From the NCBI RefSeq assembly GCF_040712315.1, contig NC_134021.1, forward strand, positions 27,862,001 to 27,926,000: DNA of 64,000 nucleotides, given 5' to 3'. Source of the DNA: Castanea sativa. Its lineage: Eukaryota > Streptophyta > Magnoliopsida > Fagales > Fagaceae. Below are positions 33,765 through 46,228 of the stretch, piece after piece. Under the pieces are notes generated by a model, which was not told the DNA's origin, did not search any database, and worked only from the letters and a program-made list of their open reading frames with translations. The position numbers and the translations under genes were made by a program. Each line of letters opens with the position of its first letter. The first letter of the stretch is position 1.

Positions 33765-35135
33765 TGATGGAAATATGCAAGTGCGCAGTAGAAAAATAAC
33801 GGATCTACTATATAAGTTTCAGAATTTAAGAACAAGAGAGTGTACCTTGGAGCGGTGAATTTCAAAATCGAAGATCAAAATTTTTTGGCAACACTTCAAT
33901 CTTCACTCCAATTCCACAAACACCCAAGATGTGTGGTCTCTCAATCAGTTCCAAAAGGAGAATGTCAAGGAGTGTCTAACACTTCTTACACCACTTCACA
34001 ATCGTGTTCTTACAATTCTCTACAGAAAATTATGTATATTTATCTCTTTGTGTCTAACCGATTATCTAATTGGGCTGGCCTTTTGGGCCTTTCTAATTGG
34101 GCTTAAGTGTGTGGCTTGGAATGGGACCAAAAGGGACCAATAAGACACTAACTCCAATGGGCCTTGGGCTTTTCTATCAACTCTTGACAATCCAAAGTTA
34201 CCATTAACTATATTTAATACCACTATATAAATATAGTTGCACTCTAGGCCTTATCTATAAATTATATCTCAAGACTTTATTGTACGTGCAACCCCCTTTA
34301 TAAAATATTCGTAGTAACACAAAGTCATAGATGTAGACTGCCACTTTGTAAATTACTACATCTTATCCTTGAGTACTCGGTTTAATCCTTCAAGTTATTC
34401 ATCATATATTTATGAAATCCAATTTCATAAATATATACTCTAGTAACTATTTACTAAAGTAGTTAGGCCTAATATTCTAAATAACAAACCCATTAAACTT
34501 ATCTCAAGGGAATATTTTGTATCTCCGTTAAGAGATTATGAATTCCATCTTGAGAATATATGTTCCATCAACACTAATGTGGTTGCCCAATATACTGAGG
34601 TTTTGACCGTTACTCTAGATCTCACTCCTGATATATCAAAGCAACCTACACCTCATGATCAAGTCCATTATTCTCTCAAGATTAAGAGTTTATGCAAATA
34701 TAAGTCGTGAGTTTATTATTCATTTGACAGTTGTTAGAAGAATAATAAATCTCACACGGTCCAGTTCAATATGTTTTAACTCTTAAAACATATCAACATA
34801 CCAACTAGAAATCTCCATTTTCATGATCAAGACAGATCATCTTAGTTGATATGTTATAGTCTTCGCAGATGAAATGCTCAATTTTCATCACCGACTACGA
34901 ACTACATTTTGAGTTTACAAGGAACTTTTGATTTACATCTTCTGTGACTAAATCACATAAATCACATACAATGCATCTCATGGACTATATGATAATGTCT
35001 CAATATTCATGTTACCATTATTTTTAGATAATAATAAAACAACTTTATTAAATACAACATTAAGTCATACATAATGTCATACATAATAAAATACATAACA
35101 TCATACAATAGGATTTAAGGGCACTAATCTTAACA
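33765..35135 (-). repeat. 5' LTR of complete copia
   Basis: In plus orientation it runs TGATGGAAATATG...CTTAACA. It matches 27299-28686 throughout, apart from substitutions and a short deletion near its left end. Confidence 0.9.
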
Positions 35136-35761
35136 CTTACTAAGGCCAAGTCCTTCTTTAAGGTGAGAAACACTTCGTGCTTCTTCAAGTTCCTGAATTC
35201 TGCCATGTCTTGGGGAAGAAGTAGAGCCTGCCCAAGGGAATCAACCACATAACCATCTATTCCTTGTTGAAAATCTCTAACAGAGGAGTCCAAAGGAAGA
35301 GGGGCCTCATCAAGCATCAGTGTGGGGCTCCAAGTAGAGACCCTAGATTGTCAGTTAGCTGCAATCTCAGAACCCATGCCCTCAAAAGAAGGGGGGTTGG
35401 GAGTCCATGAATCTATGAAGACCTCAAGCGTATTGTAGCCTTCTGGTTTATCTGCGGCCTCTTGGTTGATACTGACTTGTATTGTAGCCTGAGGTCTGAA
35501 GTTGGCTTCAAAGTGCTCGGCTGAATCGAGCTAGTTGAAAACCTAAAAGTCTTCTTCAAGGTCAATAAAAGAGGGCTCCCGTACTGGCTCTTTTGGCTCC
35601 TCATTTGAAGGTATAGCATCATCTTCTTCTTGAATAAGGTCGGCGACTTATTGAACGGTTAATTCAACCTTTTGAGTCCCTTTGGGGGAAGGACTGGTGA
35701 GAAACCTAGGAATGGCAACGTCAATCCTTACTATCCAAGGGTCTTTGGCTTTGATCACGTG
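35136..35761 (-). pseudogene. Antisense ORF of host gypsy, middle part
   Basis: Minus-strand translation gives KAKDPWIVRIDVAIPRFLTS at the right end, which continues the block ending at 46602. An acidic linker with two stops follows, then VRDFQQGIDGYVVDSLGQAL, LLLPQDMAEFRNLKKHEVFL and LKKDLALV at the copia border. Both ends are insertion sites of younger elements (duplications ACGTG and CTTAC). Confidence 0.7.
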
Positions 35762-36780
35762 TGTAGGAGGAAAAAATTTTAAGCCAATCATAAAATGCCA
35801 CATCAAAATTTAGTGGCAAATTTTGAATTAATGTCATTAAATTAGATGATGACATGTGTCATCCAAATTGACATCACATTGGCATATCAAAATTTGCCAC
35901 GTGTCATTTGGCCCACAAGATAAAGATAAATTTCCTATTCAAAATTTATGGATAATTATCTTTATTAAATAAATAAATAAAATAAAGATAAATTTTCTAT
36001 TCAAAATTGATAGATAATTATCTTTATTAAAATAAATTAAATAGAGATAATGATTTATCTTTGTTGTTTATTATCTTTATCAAAATATGATATAGATAAA
36101 TAGAGATAATTATCTCTAAGAAGAATTTGGGCTAATCAAAAGTCTACTACATACTTTCAAGCATATCAACTCAAGGTGGAGCTCATCCTCTAAAATCACT
36201 ATAAATAGAGGACATCCCCTCTCATTTTGAAGAAGGAAGTTTTCAAGAGGCCCAAGCTCTAGAGAAATTCTGTCTCAAGAATCTTCGAAGAACTTGAAGC
36301 ATCTTTGAAGAACTGGAAGAACATTCAAAGGGTTTGAAGAACTTGAAGGACAACAAATCTCTAACAAGCTTAAGGCTAGAGATTCGTTGTGAAGACCGTT
36401 CAATCCATCTTCCAACCAAAATCAAGAAAATCTCTTGTTTGAGTTCTTTTAAGTTCTATTGGAAGTAAGCTAAAAAGCCTCCGTAAATTTCAACAAACCC
36501 AAATCTTTGAAGCTCAACGGATCAAGCCTCTAAAGCCCCGAAGAACTTCAACCTAAGAGCCTTCACATTCGAAGACTTAAAGAACAATAAATCTCTAATA
36601 AGCTCAAAGCGAGAGATTTGTTGTAAAGACCATTCAATAATCTTCCAACTAAAGGCAAGAAGATTCCTTGTTCGAGTCAAGTTCAATGAAGATAGAATCA
36701 GAGGGTATTCTTTTGTAAAAGAATTGAAATAGAGATTGTACTCATTATTCAGCAATACAAATTTATATTTGCAAAACATA
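35762..36780 (+). repeat. Inverted LTR arm 1 (with TATA box)
   Basis: It starts TGTAGGAGG next to the target duplication and runs in LTR sense on the plus strand, mirrored by 36859-37887. TATAAATAG lies at 36200-36208. It lacks about the last 45 bases of U5 compared with 46229-46601. Confidence 0.85.
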
Positions 36781-36858
36781 AAAGAAATATGGTTTGCAAA
36801 TATAAATTAGTACTCATTATTCATTCAATACTCATTTATATTTGTAAAAGAAAAGAAA
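36781..36858. other. Spacer of the LTR palindrome
   Basis: The 78-bp loop holds a short direct copy of the LTR tail (AAGAAATATGGTTTGCAAAT) and a short inverted piece (CTCATTTATATTTG). This patchwork suggests template switching. Confidence 0.7.
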
Positions 36859-37887
36859 TATGGTTTGCAAATATAAATTTGTATTGCTGAATAATGAGTA
36901 CAATCTCTATTTCAATTCTTTTACAAAAGAATACCCTCTGATTCTGTCTTCATTGAATTTGACTCGAACAAGGAATCTTCTTGCCTTTAGTTGGAAGATT
37001 ATTGAATGGTCTTTACAACAAATCTCTCGCTTTGAGCTTATTAGAGATTTATTGTTCTTTAAGTCTTCGAATGTGAAGGCTCTTAGGTTGAAGTTCTTCG
37101 GGGCTTTAGAGACTTGATCCGTTGAGCTTCAAAGATTTGGGTTTGTTGAAATTTACGGAGGCTTTTTAGCTTACTTCCAATAGAACTTCAAAGAACTCGA
37201 ACAAGAGATTTTCTTGATTTTGGTTGGAAGATGGATTGAACGGTTTTCACAACAAATATCTAGCCTTAAGCTTGTTAGAGATTTGTTGTCCTTCAAGTTC
37301 TTCAAACCCTTTGAATGTTCTTCCAGTTCTTCAAAGATGCTTCAAGTTGTTCAAAGATTCTTGAGACAGAATTTCTCCAGAGCTCGGGCCTCTTGAAAAC
37401 TTCCTTCTTCAAAATGAGAGGGAATGTCCTCTAGTTATAGTGATTTTAGAGGATGAGCTCCACCTTGAGTTGATATGCTTGAGAGTATGTAGTAGACTTT
37501 TGATTAGCCTAAATTCTTCTTAGAGATAATTATCTCTATTTATCTATATCATATTTTGATAAAGATAATAAACAACAAAGATTAATCATTATCTCTATTT
37601 AATTTATTTTAATAAAGATAATTATCTATCAATTTTGAATAGAAAATTTATCTTTATTTTATTTATTTATTTTAATAAAGATAATTATCCATAAATTTTG
37701 AATAGGAAATTTATCTTTATCTTGTGGGCCAAATGACACGTGGCAAATTTTGATATGCCAATGTGATGTCAATTTGGAAGACACATGTCATCATCTAATT
37801 TAATTAATTTAATGACATTAATTCAGAATTTGCCACTAAATTTTGATGTGGCATTTTATGATTGGCTTAACATTTTTGCCTCCTACA
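36859..37887 (-). repeat. 3' LTR, arm 2 of the palindrome
   Basis: Minus-strand LTR starting TGTAGGAGGCAAA at 37887, just after the purine tract TCGAGGGGGCATT (37888 onward). Its TATA box is altered to TATAACTAG (37431-37439). It also lacks the last 45 bases of U5. Confidence 0.85.
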
Positions 37888-37904
37888 AATGCCCCCTCGA
37901 GACT

Positions 37905-40674
37905 TGGTCATGTTCACAATTTTGAATGTGGAAAGTGATCAAGTCTCGACAACTTCATGCTTTGATGAAAATAGTTTCAACACCTTTCCTTTATTTAGAA
38001 ATTGGCGAGCAGGCATTTCTCCAAGAGCTTGAACATGCATAGTAGTCGACCACTATGAGAAGAGCTTTGCTCCTAATCAATTTGTCTTGTGGAGATAAAT
38101 TTAAGAAGGCAATTTGTTTCACAGTCAAAGTAGTAACCATATAAGGACTGAAATTCTATCCTTTGCAGTGATGATCCTTCATGCCTTCCATCAAACACTA
38201 GAATTGTCTTTCATTTTGACTTCTTTTCCTAGCCAAATTAGTCTCCGACTAGATAAATTTTTCTTCCGGTCAAAGTGGTCTTTAACTAGATAGATACTTC
38301 CAATAACCATCAAACCTTTCTATACCAATATGACTCCACGTGAACATTAATTCCCAATTGCTCCCCGTAAACATGGACATTGGATCATATTCTACCCGAG
38401 GTGGACTTCTTTTCATTGTCAAATTAGGACTAGAGGACTTCTAATAGAAATTAAGCAGACAACCTCAACCGTTTGAGACAAAGTCCAAATTGAATAAGGA
38501 TTTGAACTCTTATATTTCAAAGAATCCCACTTAAACTTGAACTTCAGTAGATAACAGTAAGCAGAAAACTTCTTTCTTATCGCAACTCAAGACTTCTTCT
38601 CCCATTTAAATTTCTCCTTCATACAAGAATTATTTTTTATTTTGACTTCTTTTCCTGGCTAATCTAGTCTTGACTTGATGAGTTTTAGTTGCAATTAAAC
38701 TCTCTCTAACCAGCACTATAAAAGGGTAGCCTCAGTAGCACATAATTCACAAATTTTTTTTTTCATACTGCGTAAGTTCAGAATCTCAAAAAAAAAAAAA
38801 AATTTCTTGAAGGCATAAGATTTTTTTTTTCTTTATTCTTTCTCAACCAGGTAGCAAGGTATGATTTTTTTTATTGTAACTTCTTGTGTGTCCGGCCCCA
38901 TAATTTCTAAAGAAACTTGCATCAAGTTTATCTTTTCAATTAGAAGAACAATCATCACCACCATTTGAGTAGATTGCGTCAAATCTATAACATAGATTGC
39001 ACCAAGTTTTATCAATCTATACGAATATTGGTTGATTATCTTCCTTCTGCTCACTTCTTTTTTTCTTTTCTTTTTTTTAAATTTGAATCTACTTTATTCT
39101 TTGCCCCCCTTTCTTTGTGTAGCTACGGTCCATCTTAGAACACTTTAGCCTCAGATTTTGCAAGAGTTCCATCACTCAAGTCTTTGGAGGAACATTCTTG
39201 TACAAAACTTTTCTTATTTGTGAATTTGTCTTCCTGCATGTCTATTTTTGTTTTGTATTGTTCCACCTCCATTTAGAATAGGTAATATGATGACTTAGTG
39301 GCACTACGAAGAACTTGCAAGAGTTTATTTTGTTCCTCAAGCCAAGTAGTCTTCAAGCCAAGTAGCTACCAAGACAATGACCTCGACGACAATCTTGAAG
39401 ACGAAGACAATCTTGACAACGAAGTCTATCTATGATACGAAGACTTCCTTGAAGACAAAGACAATCTTGACAACGAAGTCTATCTTGGATGCGAAGACTT
39501 CCTTGAAGATGAAGACAATCTTGACAACGAAGTCTATCTGTGATACGAAGACTTCCTTGAAGACGAAGATGATCTATACAAGATCTTGAAGATAAAGACT
39601 ACCTTGAAGATGAAGACAATCTATACAAGACCTTGAAGATGAGACAATCTTGAAGACGAAGACTATCTTGAAGATGAAGATTTGTCCATGCAATTCGTTG
39701 GCATCTTCGCAATGGAGCAACTATTGATGCAACGATCTAAAGCTACAATGAAGTAATATCGGCATTGATTGAAGAGAATGAATCATCACCTCTCTCATTC
39801 CTTTTTTTTTTTTTTTGTCAAAGGTTTGCTTCTTGCTATGATACTCTCTAGAGATATAAAATGACGAGTACCAAACTTTAAAGATGTGAGATGACACCAC
39901 TCAAAGTTTAAAGATGTGAGAAAAAAGATGACACCAAAACTTCATGGATTTGAGGTGACCCAACTCAGAAGAGAGGCAATTCAGTCCAAACTTTAGAGAT
40001 GCAAGGAGATGCCACCAAGTTTTTTGAACATGCAAGGAGAAACCACAAAAACTTTAAAGATGAGAGGTGAAACTATTCATACTTTAGAGATGTAAGGCAA
40101 CACAACTTAGAAGGAAGGCAATGATAATCAAAAGAGAGGCGATGCAACGTTGACTTCGACAATGCAAGGCAACATGACTTTAAAGGGAGGCAATGTAATC
40201 CAGACTTTAGAGATGCGAAGAGATGCCACCAAGACTTTAACTTAAATTTTAAAGATAAAAGACGAAGCACATTTTAGAGACGCCAAGAAACATTCTCATA
40301 GTGATGTTTGCTTTTGTGGTAACTTTGCATTCCCTTGGTAGCAATGTCTTACATTGGTGTTTGCCTTCATATGGTGGCATTGTCTTCTTGCGACGACGTT
40401 CTCATAGTGACGTTCACCCAAAGTTGCGATTGTAGTTAGCATGAAATACCAAGCTACATCATCATGTAGTTCAAGGGAGATTTTTTTTCTGGACATGTGA
40501 CTGAACTTACCATAGAATGCCAAGCTGCCTATGTACCCCTTGGGGGGGATCAAGTCATTACGTAGTTCAAGGTTTTTTTTTTGTGAACACTTTCAAGAGT
40601 AATGGGAACACATCATATACCCTTTGAGTGTTGAGGTAGGCAGTTTAGGCTCTTACCAAGCAGTGCTTCAATCT
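37905..40674 (-). other. Long 3' non-coding region of palindrome gypsy
   Basis: Apart from the 54-bp repeats, no coding sequence is recognised between the integrase end and the polypurine tract. From about 39840 to 40300 degenerate CTTTAAAGATGNNAGG-type repeats recur and recur again at about 41790-41940. Confidence 0.6.
39406..39580. repeat. 54-bp tandem repeats in the 3' non-coding region
   Basis: GACAATCTTGACAACGAAGTC starts copies at 39406, 39460 and 39514, a constant period of 54. More degenerate GAAGA-rich copies continue to about 39680. Confidence 0.9.
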
Positions 40675-40968
40675 TTAGGCATAATAACGTTTCAAGAATT
40701 TGCCGTTGATAGGGCCAATTCTCAAACCATCTTCAACAACTAACTTGTATGATCCATTTGTATAGACTTCTTGAACAACATATGGTTCATCCCATTTTGA
40801 AACAAACTTGTTCTTAGTGCGATGGGTGACAATGATGGGTCTTTGTACAGCAAGAACCAAATCTCCAACTTGGAAAGATCGAGGACGAACCTTCTTGTTG
40901 AAAGTCCTAGAAATGCGAGCTTGATAACACTCAAGGCGTTGTTGTGCCTCCAGCCTTTTTTTATCCAA
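40675..40968 (-). pseudogene. Gypsy integrase C-terminal domain
   Basis: The translation has AQQRLECYQARISRTFNKKV, FQVGDLVLAVQRPI and KWDEPYVVQEVYTNGSYKLV, the GPY/F-type C-terminal integrase region. It ends LRIGPINGKFLKRYYA. The same ending also occurs at 42368, so this region is present twice. Confidence 0.8.
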
Positions 40969-41022
40969 AGCTTCTAATTCTTCAAGTCATAGACGAAAAT
41001 TTTCTTCATTAGAATGACCTTC

Positions 41023-41773
41023 TTAAATGACAATCCCTAATGAAGGAATTTGACGTTCAAGTGATAGAACAGCTTCTACCCCATAAACGAGAGAATAGGG
41101 CATGGCTTGGGTAGGTGTTCGATATGTTGTACGATACACCCACAAAGCTTCCTCAACTCTTTCGTGCCAATCTCTTTTTGACTTCTCTACAACTTTCTTG
41201 AGCAAATTGCATAGGAGTTTTGTTAAAGGCTTCCGTGAGACCGTTGGCTGTGGCATTATACATGGAGGAATTATGTTGCTTAAAACCAAATTCATTGCAA
41301 AGCTTGTCCATCGAATTGTGGTAGAATTCCTTCCCATTATCAGTGATAATACAACGGGATACACCATACCTAAATATGATGTTTCTTTTGATGAAGTTTA
41401 CGATAGTTTCTTTCTTCACTTCATGAAATACAGCAGCTTCAACCCACTTTGAGAAATAATCCGTCACAGCTAGGATATATGAATGTCCACCAGAGGATTT
41501 TGGCGTCAATGGCCCAACTACATCTAATCCCCAAGCATCAGATGGCCATGAAGCTATAGTAGGGTGTAGGGGTTTTGGAGGTTGACGAATGGAGTTTGCA
41601 TGGAATTGACATGATGAGCATCTTTTTGCATACTCCATACAATCCTTGACCATAGTGGGCCAATAATAACCCATCCGCTTAATTTGAAAATGAAGTTTGG
41701 AACCAGATTGGTGAATACCACAAATCCCTGAATGAGCTTCTTCAAGTGCCTTGGCAGCTTCCTCATCATTCAA
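41023..41773 (-). pseudogene. Gypsy integrase zinc-binding and core domains
   Basis: Minus-strand blocks: GICGIHQSGSKLHFQIKRMG and CMEYAKRCSSCQFHAN (HHCC zinc domain), then WPSDAWGLDVVGPL, AVTDYFSKWVEAAVF and CIITDNGKEFYHNSM. The last catalytic block is decayed (NATANGLTEAFNKT in place of PQANG..E..NK). A frame change at about 41160 leads to WHERVEEALWVYRTTYRTPT. Confidence 0.85.
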
Positions 41774-42367
41774 GCAATGAAGGAGAAGGCCATCAAGTCT
41801 TTAAAGATACAAGAAGGTACCACCAGGTCTCTGAAGATGTAAGGAGATACCACCAAGACTTTAAACATGAAAGGCAACACTGCTTAGACTTTAAAGATGA
41901 GAGACAAAGAACATTTTAGAGACACCAAGCGACATTCTCACAATAAAGTTTTCTTTCTTGGTGACTTTTCATGGCTCAAGAAACATATATATTTTTTAGA
42001 CATGTGACTGAACTTAGCATAGCATACCAAGTTGCCTACGTACCCTTTGAGAGGGATCAAGTCATCACGTAGTTCAGAGGGGTTTTTTTTTTTTTTTTTT
42101 TGCTTTCTTTTTGTTTTTTTTTTTTTTTTTTTTTTGCTCTAACTTTTCCCTAGGCCGCCTTTTTAAAGGTTTTTCAACCTAGCGAGCTTTTAATACCCTA
42201 ACTTTTGCCTAGGTCACCTTTTTAAAAGGTTTTCAACCTAGTGGGCTCTTTTTTTTTTTTTTTTTTTTTAATTTATGAACACTTTCAAAAGTAATGGGAG
42301 AACATCATGTACTCTTTAAGTGTTAAAGTAGGCAGTTTTAGGCTCTTACCAAGGAACATTTCAAACT

Positions 42368-42682
42368 TCAATCATAGTAATGCTTCAAGAACTTGCCATT
42401 GATAAGGCCAATTCTCAAAACGTCTTCAGTTGTATTAGTGTTGATTTCCTTCAATTCACCAATTCTCAAAATATCTTTAGTTGTATTAGTGTTGATTTCC
42501 TTCAATTCACCAATTCTCAAAATATCTTTAGTTGCATTAGTGTTGATTTCCTTCAATTCATCAACTGTAGCTTGTATGCCTTCTTCAAAAATGGGTGGAG
42601 CATCCTTAACATCATCTTCGACTTCTTGGTTTATGGTCACCATTGTACGCCTTTTTACAGTCAAGGCTTCTCTAGAATTCAC
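42368..42682 (-). pseudogene. Linker fused to integrase C-terminus with three 51-bp repeats
   Basis: After the RT-proximal linker (PPIFEEGIQATVDELKEIN) the 17-residue unit ELKEINTNTTKDILRIG occurs three times and then runs into LINGKFLKHYYD, the end of integrase. RT, RNase H and most of integrase are thus deleted, and the breakpoint is marked by tandem repeats. Confidence 0.85.
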
Positions 42683-42685
42683 TTC

Positions 42686-44161
42686 CTAAATGGTTCTATG
42701 TTTCATACGAGATGGAATGGAGCTTCGAATCTCATTTGAATCTTGATCAACAATAAGTGTGTCATTAACACCTTTAGGAAGGAAATTTGTCCTCTCATTC
42801 TGCTTTCGTTTTGTCTTTAAATTTTTTGAGAGTCGAAATGGGATTGAATGACTGAGCCTTGTGAGAACTGAACCTCGAGTGCCAACTTGAGAAGGAGTTG
42901 AGTGACTGAGTCTTGTGAAAATAGAGCCTTGAGTGTCAACAACAGAGTTATCTTCTTGAGTCCCCAACCTATCAAAGACTGAGATATGTGAAGTGGGTCG
43001 CCCAATGCGGTAAAAAACAGATGATTTCTTTGATAGATTCAAAGATTGTTCTTCTTCCTCATAATTTGCCGAAATTACAGAAACACTAGCTTTTCGGATG
43101 GGAATATGAACATGAGCTGGAGGGGTGTATCCAATTCCAGCCTTTGAATTTGTTAAACTGAAACCTTTAGCCTTTGACACCTTATGTTCTTCTTTTCCAG
43201 AGGCTTTAGGGATGAGCTTACCCAAACCACTCGGCTTCTCATGGTCATAACTAGCTTTAGCCATGAGTCTATATGCATTAGGGTCAAAACCCTCTTTGGT
43301 TTGTTTGGTGGGAAAAGTCCCATGTTTAACAATCGGCCCTTGGGACGGTCTTGTGAACCCTTTCAATGGTTGGCTTAAGATTCTTGATTTTGTGATTTTA
43401 GCAATGGGGAGAGTTAATCCATGCAGATCTTCCAATACTAACTCTCCATCTCCTGAAAAGGGTGATTGGCCCTCTTTTCTTTTGGTGACTGGGACATAGT
43501 GTAATAGAGGAGCTACCTTAGTCGTTTTAGAAACTTGATGCTTCTTCTCTTCTATGGAAGTCTTTGTTTGCTTGGTTTCCTTCTCCTCAATTGGCTTGGC
43601 TTCCTTCTCCTTAATTGGAGAGTCAATCCTTGAAGATTTGTAGTGGAGGTTTACGTCTTTTCTAGATGGTGAAACAATGACTTTTGCTTCTTCTAGTGTA
43701 TCATCTTCCAAGTAAAATTTTGCATTAGCAAAATGTGATTCAGCTACAGTAAAGGGCTTGTGATCAGCTACTATCTTCTTAACTTGTCTATCTTGGAAAT
43801 ATTTAAAGCATTGGTGATACGTAGATGGCACAACACCATACTCATGCAACCATGGTCTTCCAATAAGCACTTTGTAAGTGGTCTTGGCATCAATGACATG
43901 AAAGAGCGCACCTGATTCCATTTCACCAATGAGCATATGAAGTCTAATCTTTCCAATAGCTCTCTGCCCACCTTGATTAAAACCTTGAATCATCAATTTA
44001 CTGGGAAGTAGTTCATCCAAGGAGATTCCAAGTTCTTTCGATATTTTGAGTGGGAGGATATTGACTACAGATCCACCATCAATAAGGATATGATTAACTT
44101 CTTGTTCTCGAATGTAGCCCGTCACAAATAAGGGATGATTATGAATCTTGGATCCCAACAA
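42686..44161 (-). pseudogene. Gypsy protease and long linker
   Basis: The 491-codon frame starts near the protease: VNHILIDGGSVVNILPL at about residue 24 is the active-site motif, and YKVLIGRPWLHEYGVVPSTY near 93 is the second strand. After residue 190 it becomes a Lys/Glu/Ser-rich linker with two similar FTRLSHS.PSQ repeats near 430-455. It ends where the RT should begin; no RT follows. Confidence 0.8.
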
Positions 44162-44255
44162 ATGATCATCATCAGTGAAAATGATTGAAGACTAATATGT
44201 TCTATACACAATAGTTCGCTCTGTTTCTTCCTCACTATCTGAAGAGTCTTCTTCA

Positions 44256-46151
44256 CTACTTACTTGATAACATGTAAGAGATAAAAAAGATATAATTCTC
44301 GAGAACTAGCATTGGGGAGAAAGGTACTTTCACTTCAATAGGCTCAAATGAACCAAATTGTATGGTGAGAATAGTAGAAATAGTTGTTGAGGCCACCATG
44401 GCTAAATTGGCAGTCGCAACTGCATCGTCAAACGTGATCTTTCCTTGATGGGCTAGCTCCATGATTTTATCTTTCAACACAAAGCATTGTTCTATGGGGT
44501 GGCCTATGAGTCGATGATACTTGCAATACCTGGGATCCTTTGTTTGGTCAGCCTCTTCAGGATGTTTCATCTCTGGTAGCTCAATTAACTTCAACTCAAG
44601 TAAATGATCTAACATCTTGGAGATATCAGAATCAGGGAATGGATATTGCTTTTCTTGCATCTCTTGTAATGTTGGTCTTCTTCTTCTCTTATCTTGAGTG
44701 AGAGCAAACATCTGTTCTTTCATCTTGGGCTTAACTGGAACTTTGAGAGGAGTAGTAGTTACAATCAAAGACTGCTTGTTTTCCAGTTTAAGAGGAAATT
44801 TGCCCCCTTTGCGAGTGTCTTGTCTTTCTCTCCCATTGCAGGGTTCTTGAACAAATGGGCCTTGGTAACCATTGGAAGCAATACTAAGCTCCATGTCATG
44901 GGCACGTGTTGCTAATTCTTCAAATGTTTTGGGCTTTATTCCTTGAAGGATGTAGCTTATAGCCCAATTCATTCCTTGAATACACATCTCAATTGCAAAC
45001 GACTCGGATAATTGATCCTTGCAATTAAGACTAAGGTTTCTCCACCGTTGAATGTAATCAATGACCGGCTCTTCTTTCCACTGCTTTGAATTGGTGAGCT
45101 CTATCATGCTAACAGTACATCGAGTATTATAGAAAAGGTTTAGGAATTCTCGCTCCATTTGGTTCCAACTATCAATGGAGCCAGGCACTAAATTGGTATA
45201 CCAATCAAATGCATTTCCCTTTAGAGAGCAAACAAATTGCTTGACCATGAGATCCCCATAAGTTCCAGCATTGTTACAAGTTTCCATAAAGTGAGCTACA
45301 TGTTGCCTTGGATTGTCTTTACCCTCAAATTGTTGGAACTACGGTGGCTGATAGTTTTGAGGCATCCTCAAGAGATCTATCCTTTGAGTGTATGGTTTAG
45401 CGTAGGCAATGGATGCCTGACTTCCACCCCCAACTTGGTCTTTGATAGCTTCCTTGATTAACTCCTTGAGTTGGTCAGGAGAGATAGACCCCTCTGCAGA
45501 AAAATTGAGTTCTTTTGTTGAACTCTCGGGTTTGTCATTATGGGTTTGTTTCGGCCTAGAGCTTTCATCTTCACAACTCGGTCCAGATGTATTCCCCATC
45601 TTATCCACTAGGAGAATTATTTGTGCATCTCTCATTGCTTCCCTTTCTTTCATAGACTTCATTAATTCTTCTAAAGTCTGGGCTATAGTCGAGACTTGTT
45701 CCTCCAGAGATGTTGTGTTAGTCATCATGACTGGCATGGCGAATGAGCTAACAAAGCGAGGAGAATCCCTAAGCTTGGAAGCAGGAATATCTTCTAAAAA
45801 AGAGAATTCAGAGCCATCAAGTGATTCATCCTCTCCGTCAACAATCGGAGCTTCTTGTGTTGGTTCTGGTGACAAAGTTGGTTGAGACAACGTTTCTTTG
45901 ATGAGGCCAACTACATCTTTGCTTGCCCCCTGAGTAGATGAGGCTATTTGTGACTTCTCGATTTTAGAAGTGTTGAAAACAGACAAAGATTGGGGTATGG
46001 GTGTTGTTTGAGCATAGAATTTTGCAAGGGCTTTTATCCTTCCCCTTGTCATGGGTCCAATATAAGGAATATCAGAGTTTGAATCAAGTGTAGGATCAAC
46101 TTCACTTGTTCCAAAAAGAGGGTTGTTGATTTGAATCTTCTTTGAAGCCAT
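44256..46151 (-). pseudogene. Gypsy gag, one nonsense codon
   Basis: First block (46151-45339): MASKKIQINNPLFG start, PMTRGRIKALAKFYAQ, an acidic Ser-rich region and a coiled coil near residue 150. A TAG at about 45339-45341 interrupts just before [17 protein letters not shown]. The gag core follows (45287 on): [36 protein letters not shown] and a CCHC-like [19 protein letters not shown] near residue 255. It ends by frame loss at about 44256. Gag would form the particle; this copy is broken. Confidence 0.85.
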
Positions 46152-46204
46152 AAGACTTTAAAAGATATGACAAATTGATGAAGAAGAGATGAGAGGTAGA
46201 GATT

Positions 46205-46223
46205 GTCCCACCGAGCGTGCCAA
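46205..46223 (-). promoter_or_regulatory. Primer binding site of palindrome gypsy
   Basis: The minus strand reads TTGGCACGCTCGGTGGGAC shortly after the LTR end, a common PBS form in plant gypsy elements. The tRNA was not identified. Confidence 0.7.
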
Positions 46224-46228
46224 AAATT

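Larger units (their letters stand above)
27299..35135 (-). mobile_element. Complete Ty1/copia element with CTTAC target duplication
   Basis: It is a 7.84-kb element on the minus strand. Two LTRs of 1388 and 1371 bp enclose PBS, gag, protease, integrase, RT, RNase H and a polypurine tract in the normal copia order. CTTAC flanks it on both sides (27294-27298 and 35136-35140). It is inserted in the antisense ORF of the host gypsy. Scattered stops make it non-autonomous, and the right LTR has lost about 24 bp near 33806. Confidence 0.95.

Noticed and set aside
36522..37117. Two nearly identical 85-codon frames on opposite strands
   Set aside because: They are mirror copies of LTR U5 sequence in the palindrome, not genes.
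39377..39589. 70-codon repetitive protein on the plus strand
   Set aside because: It is produced by the 54-bp minisatellite period being divisible by three.
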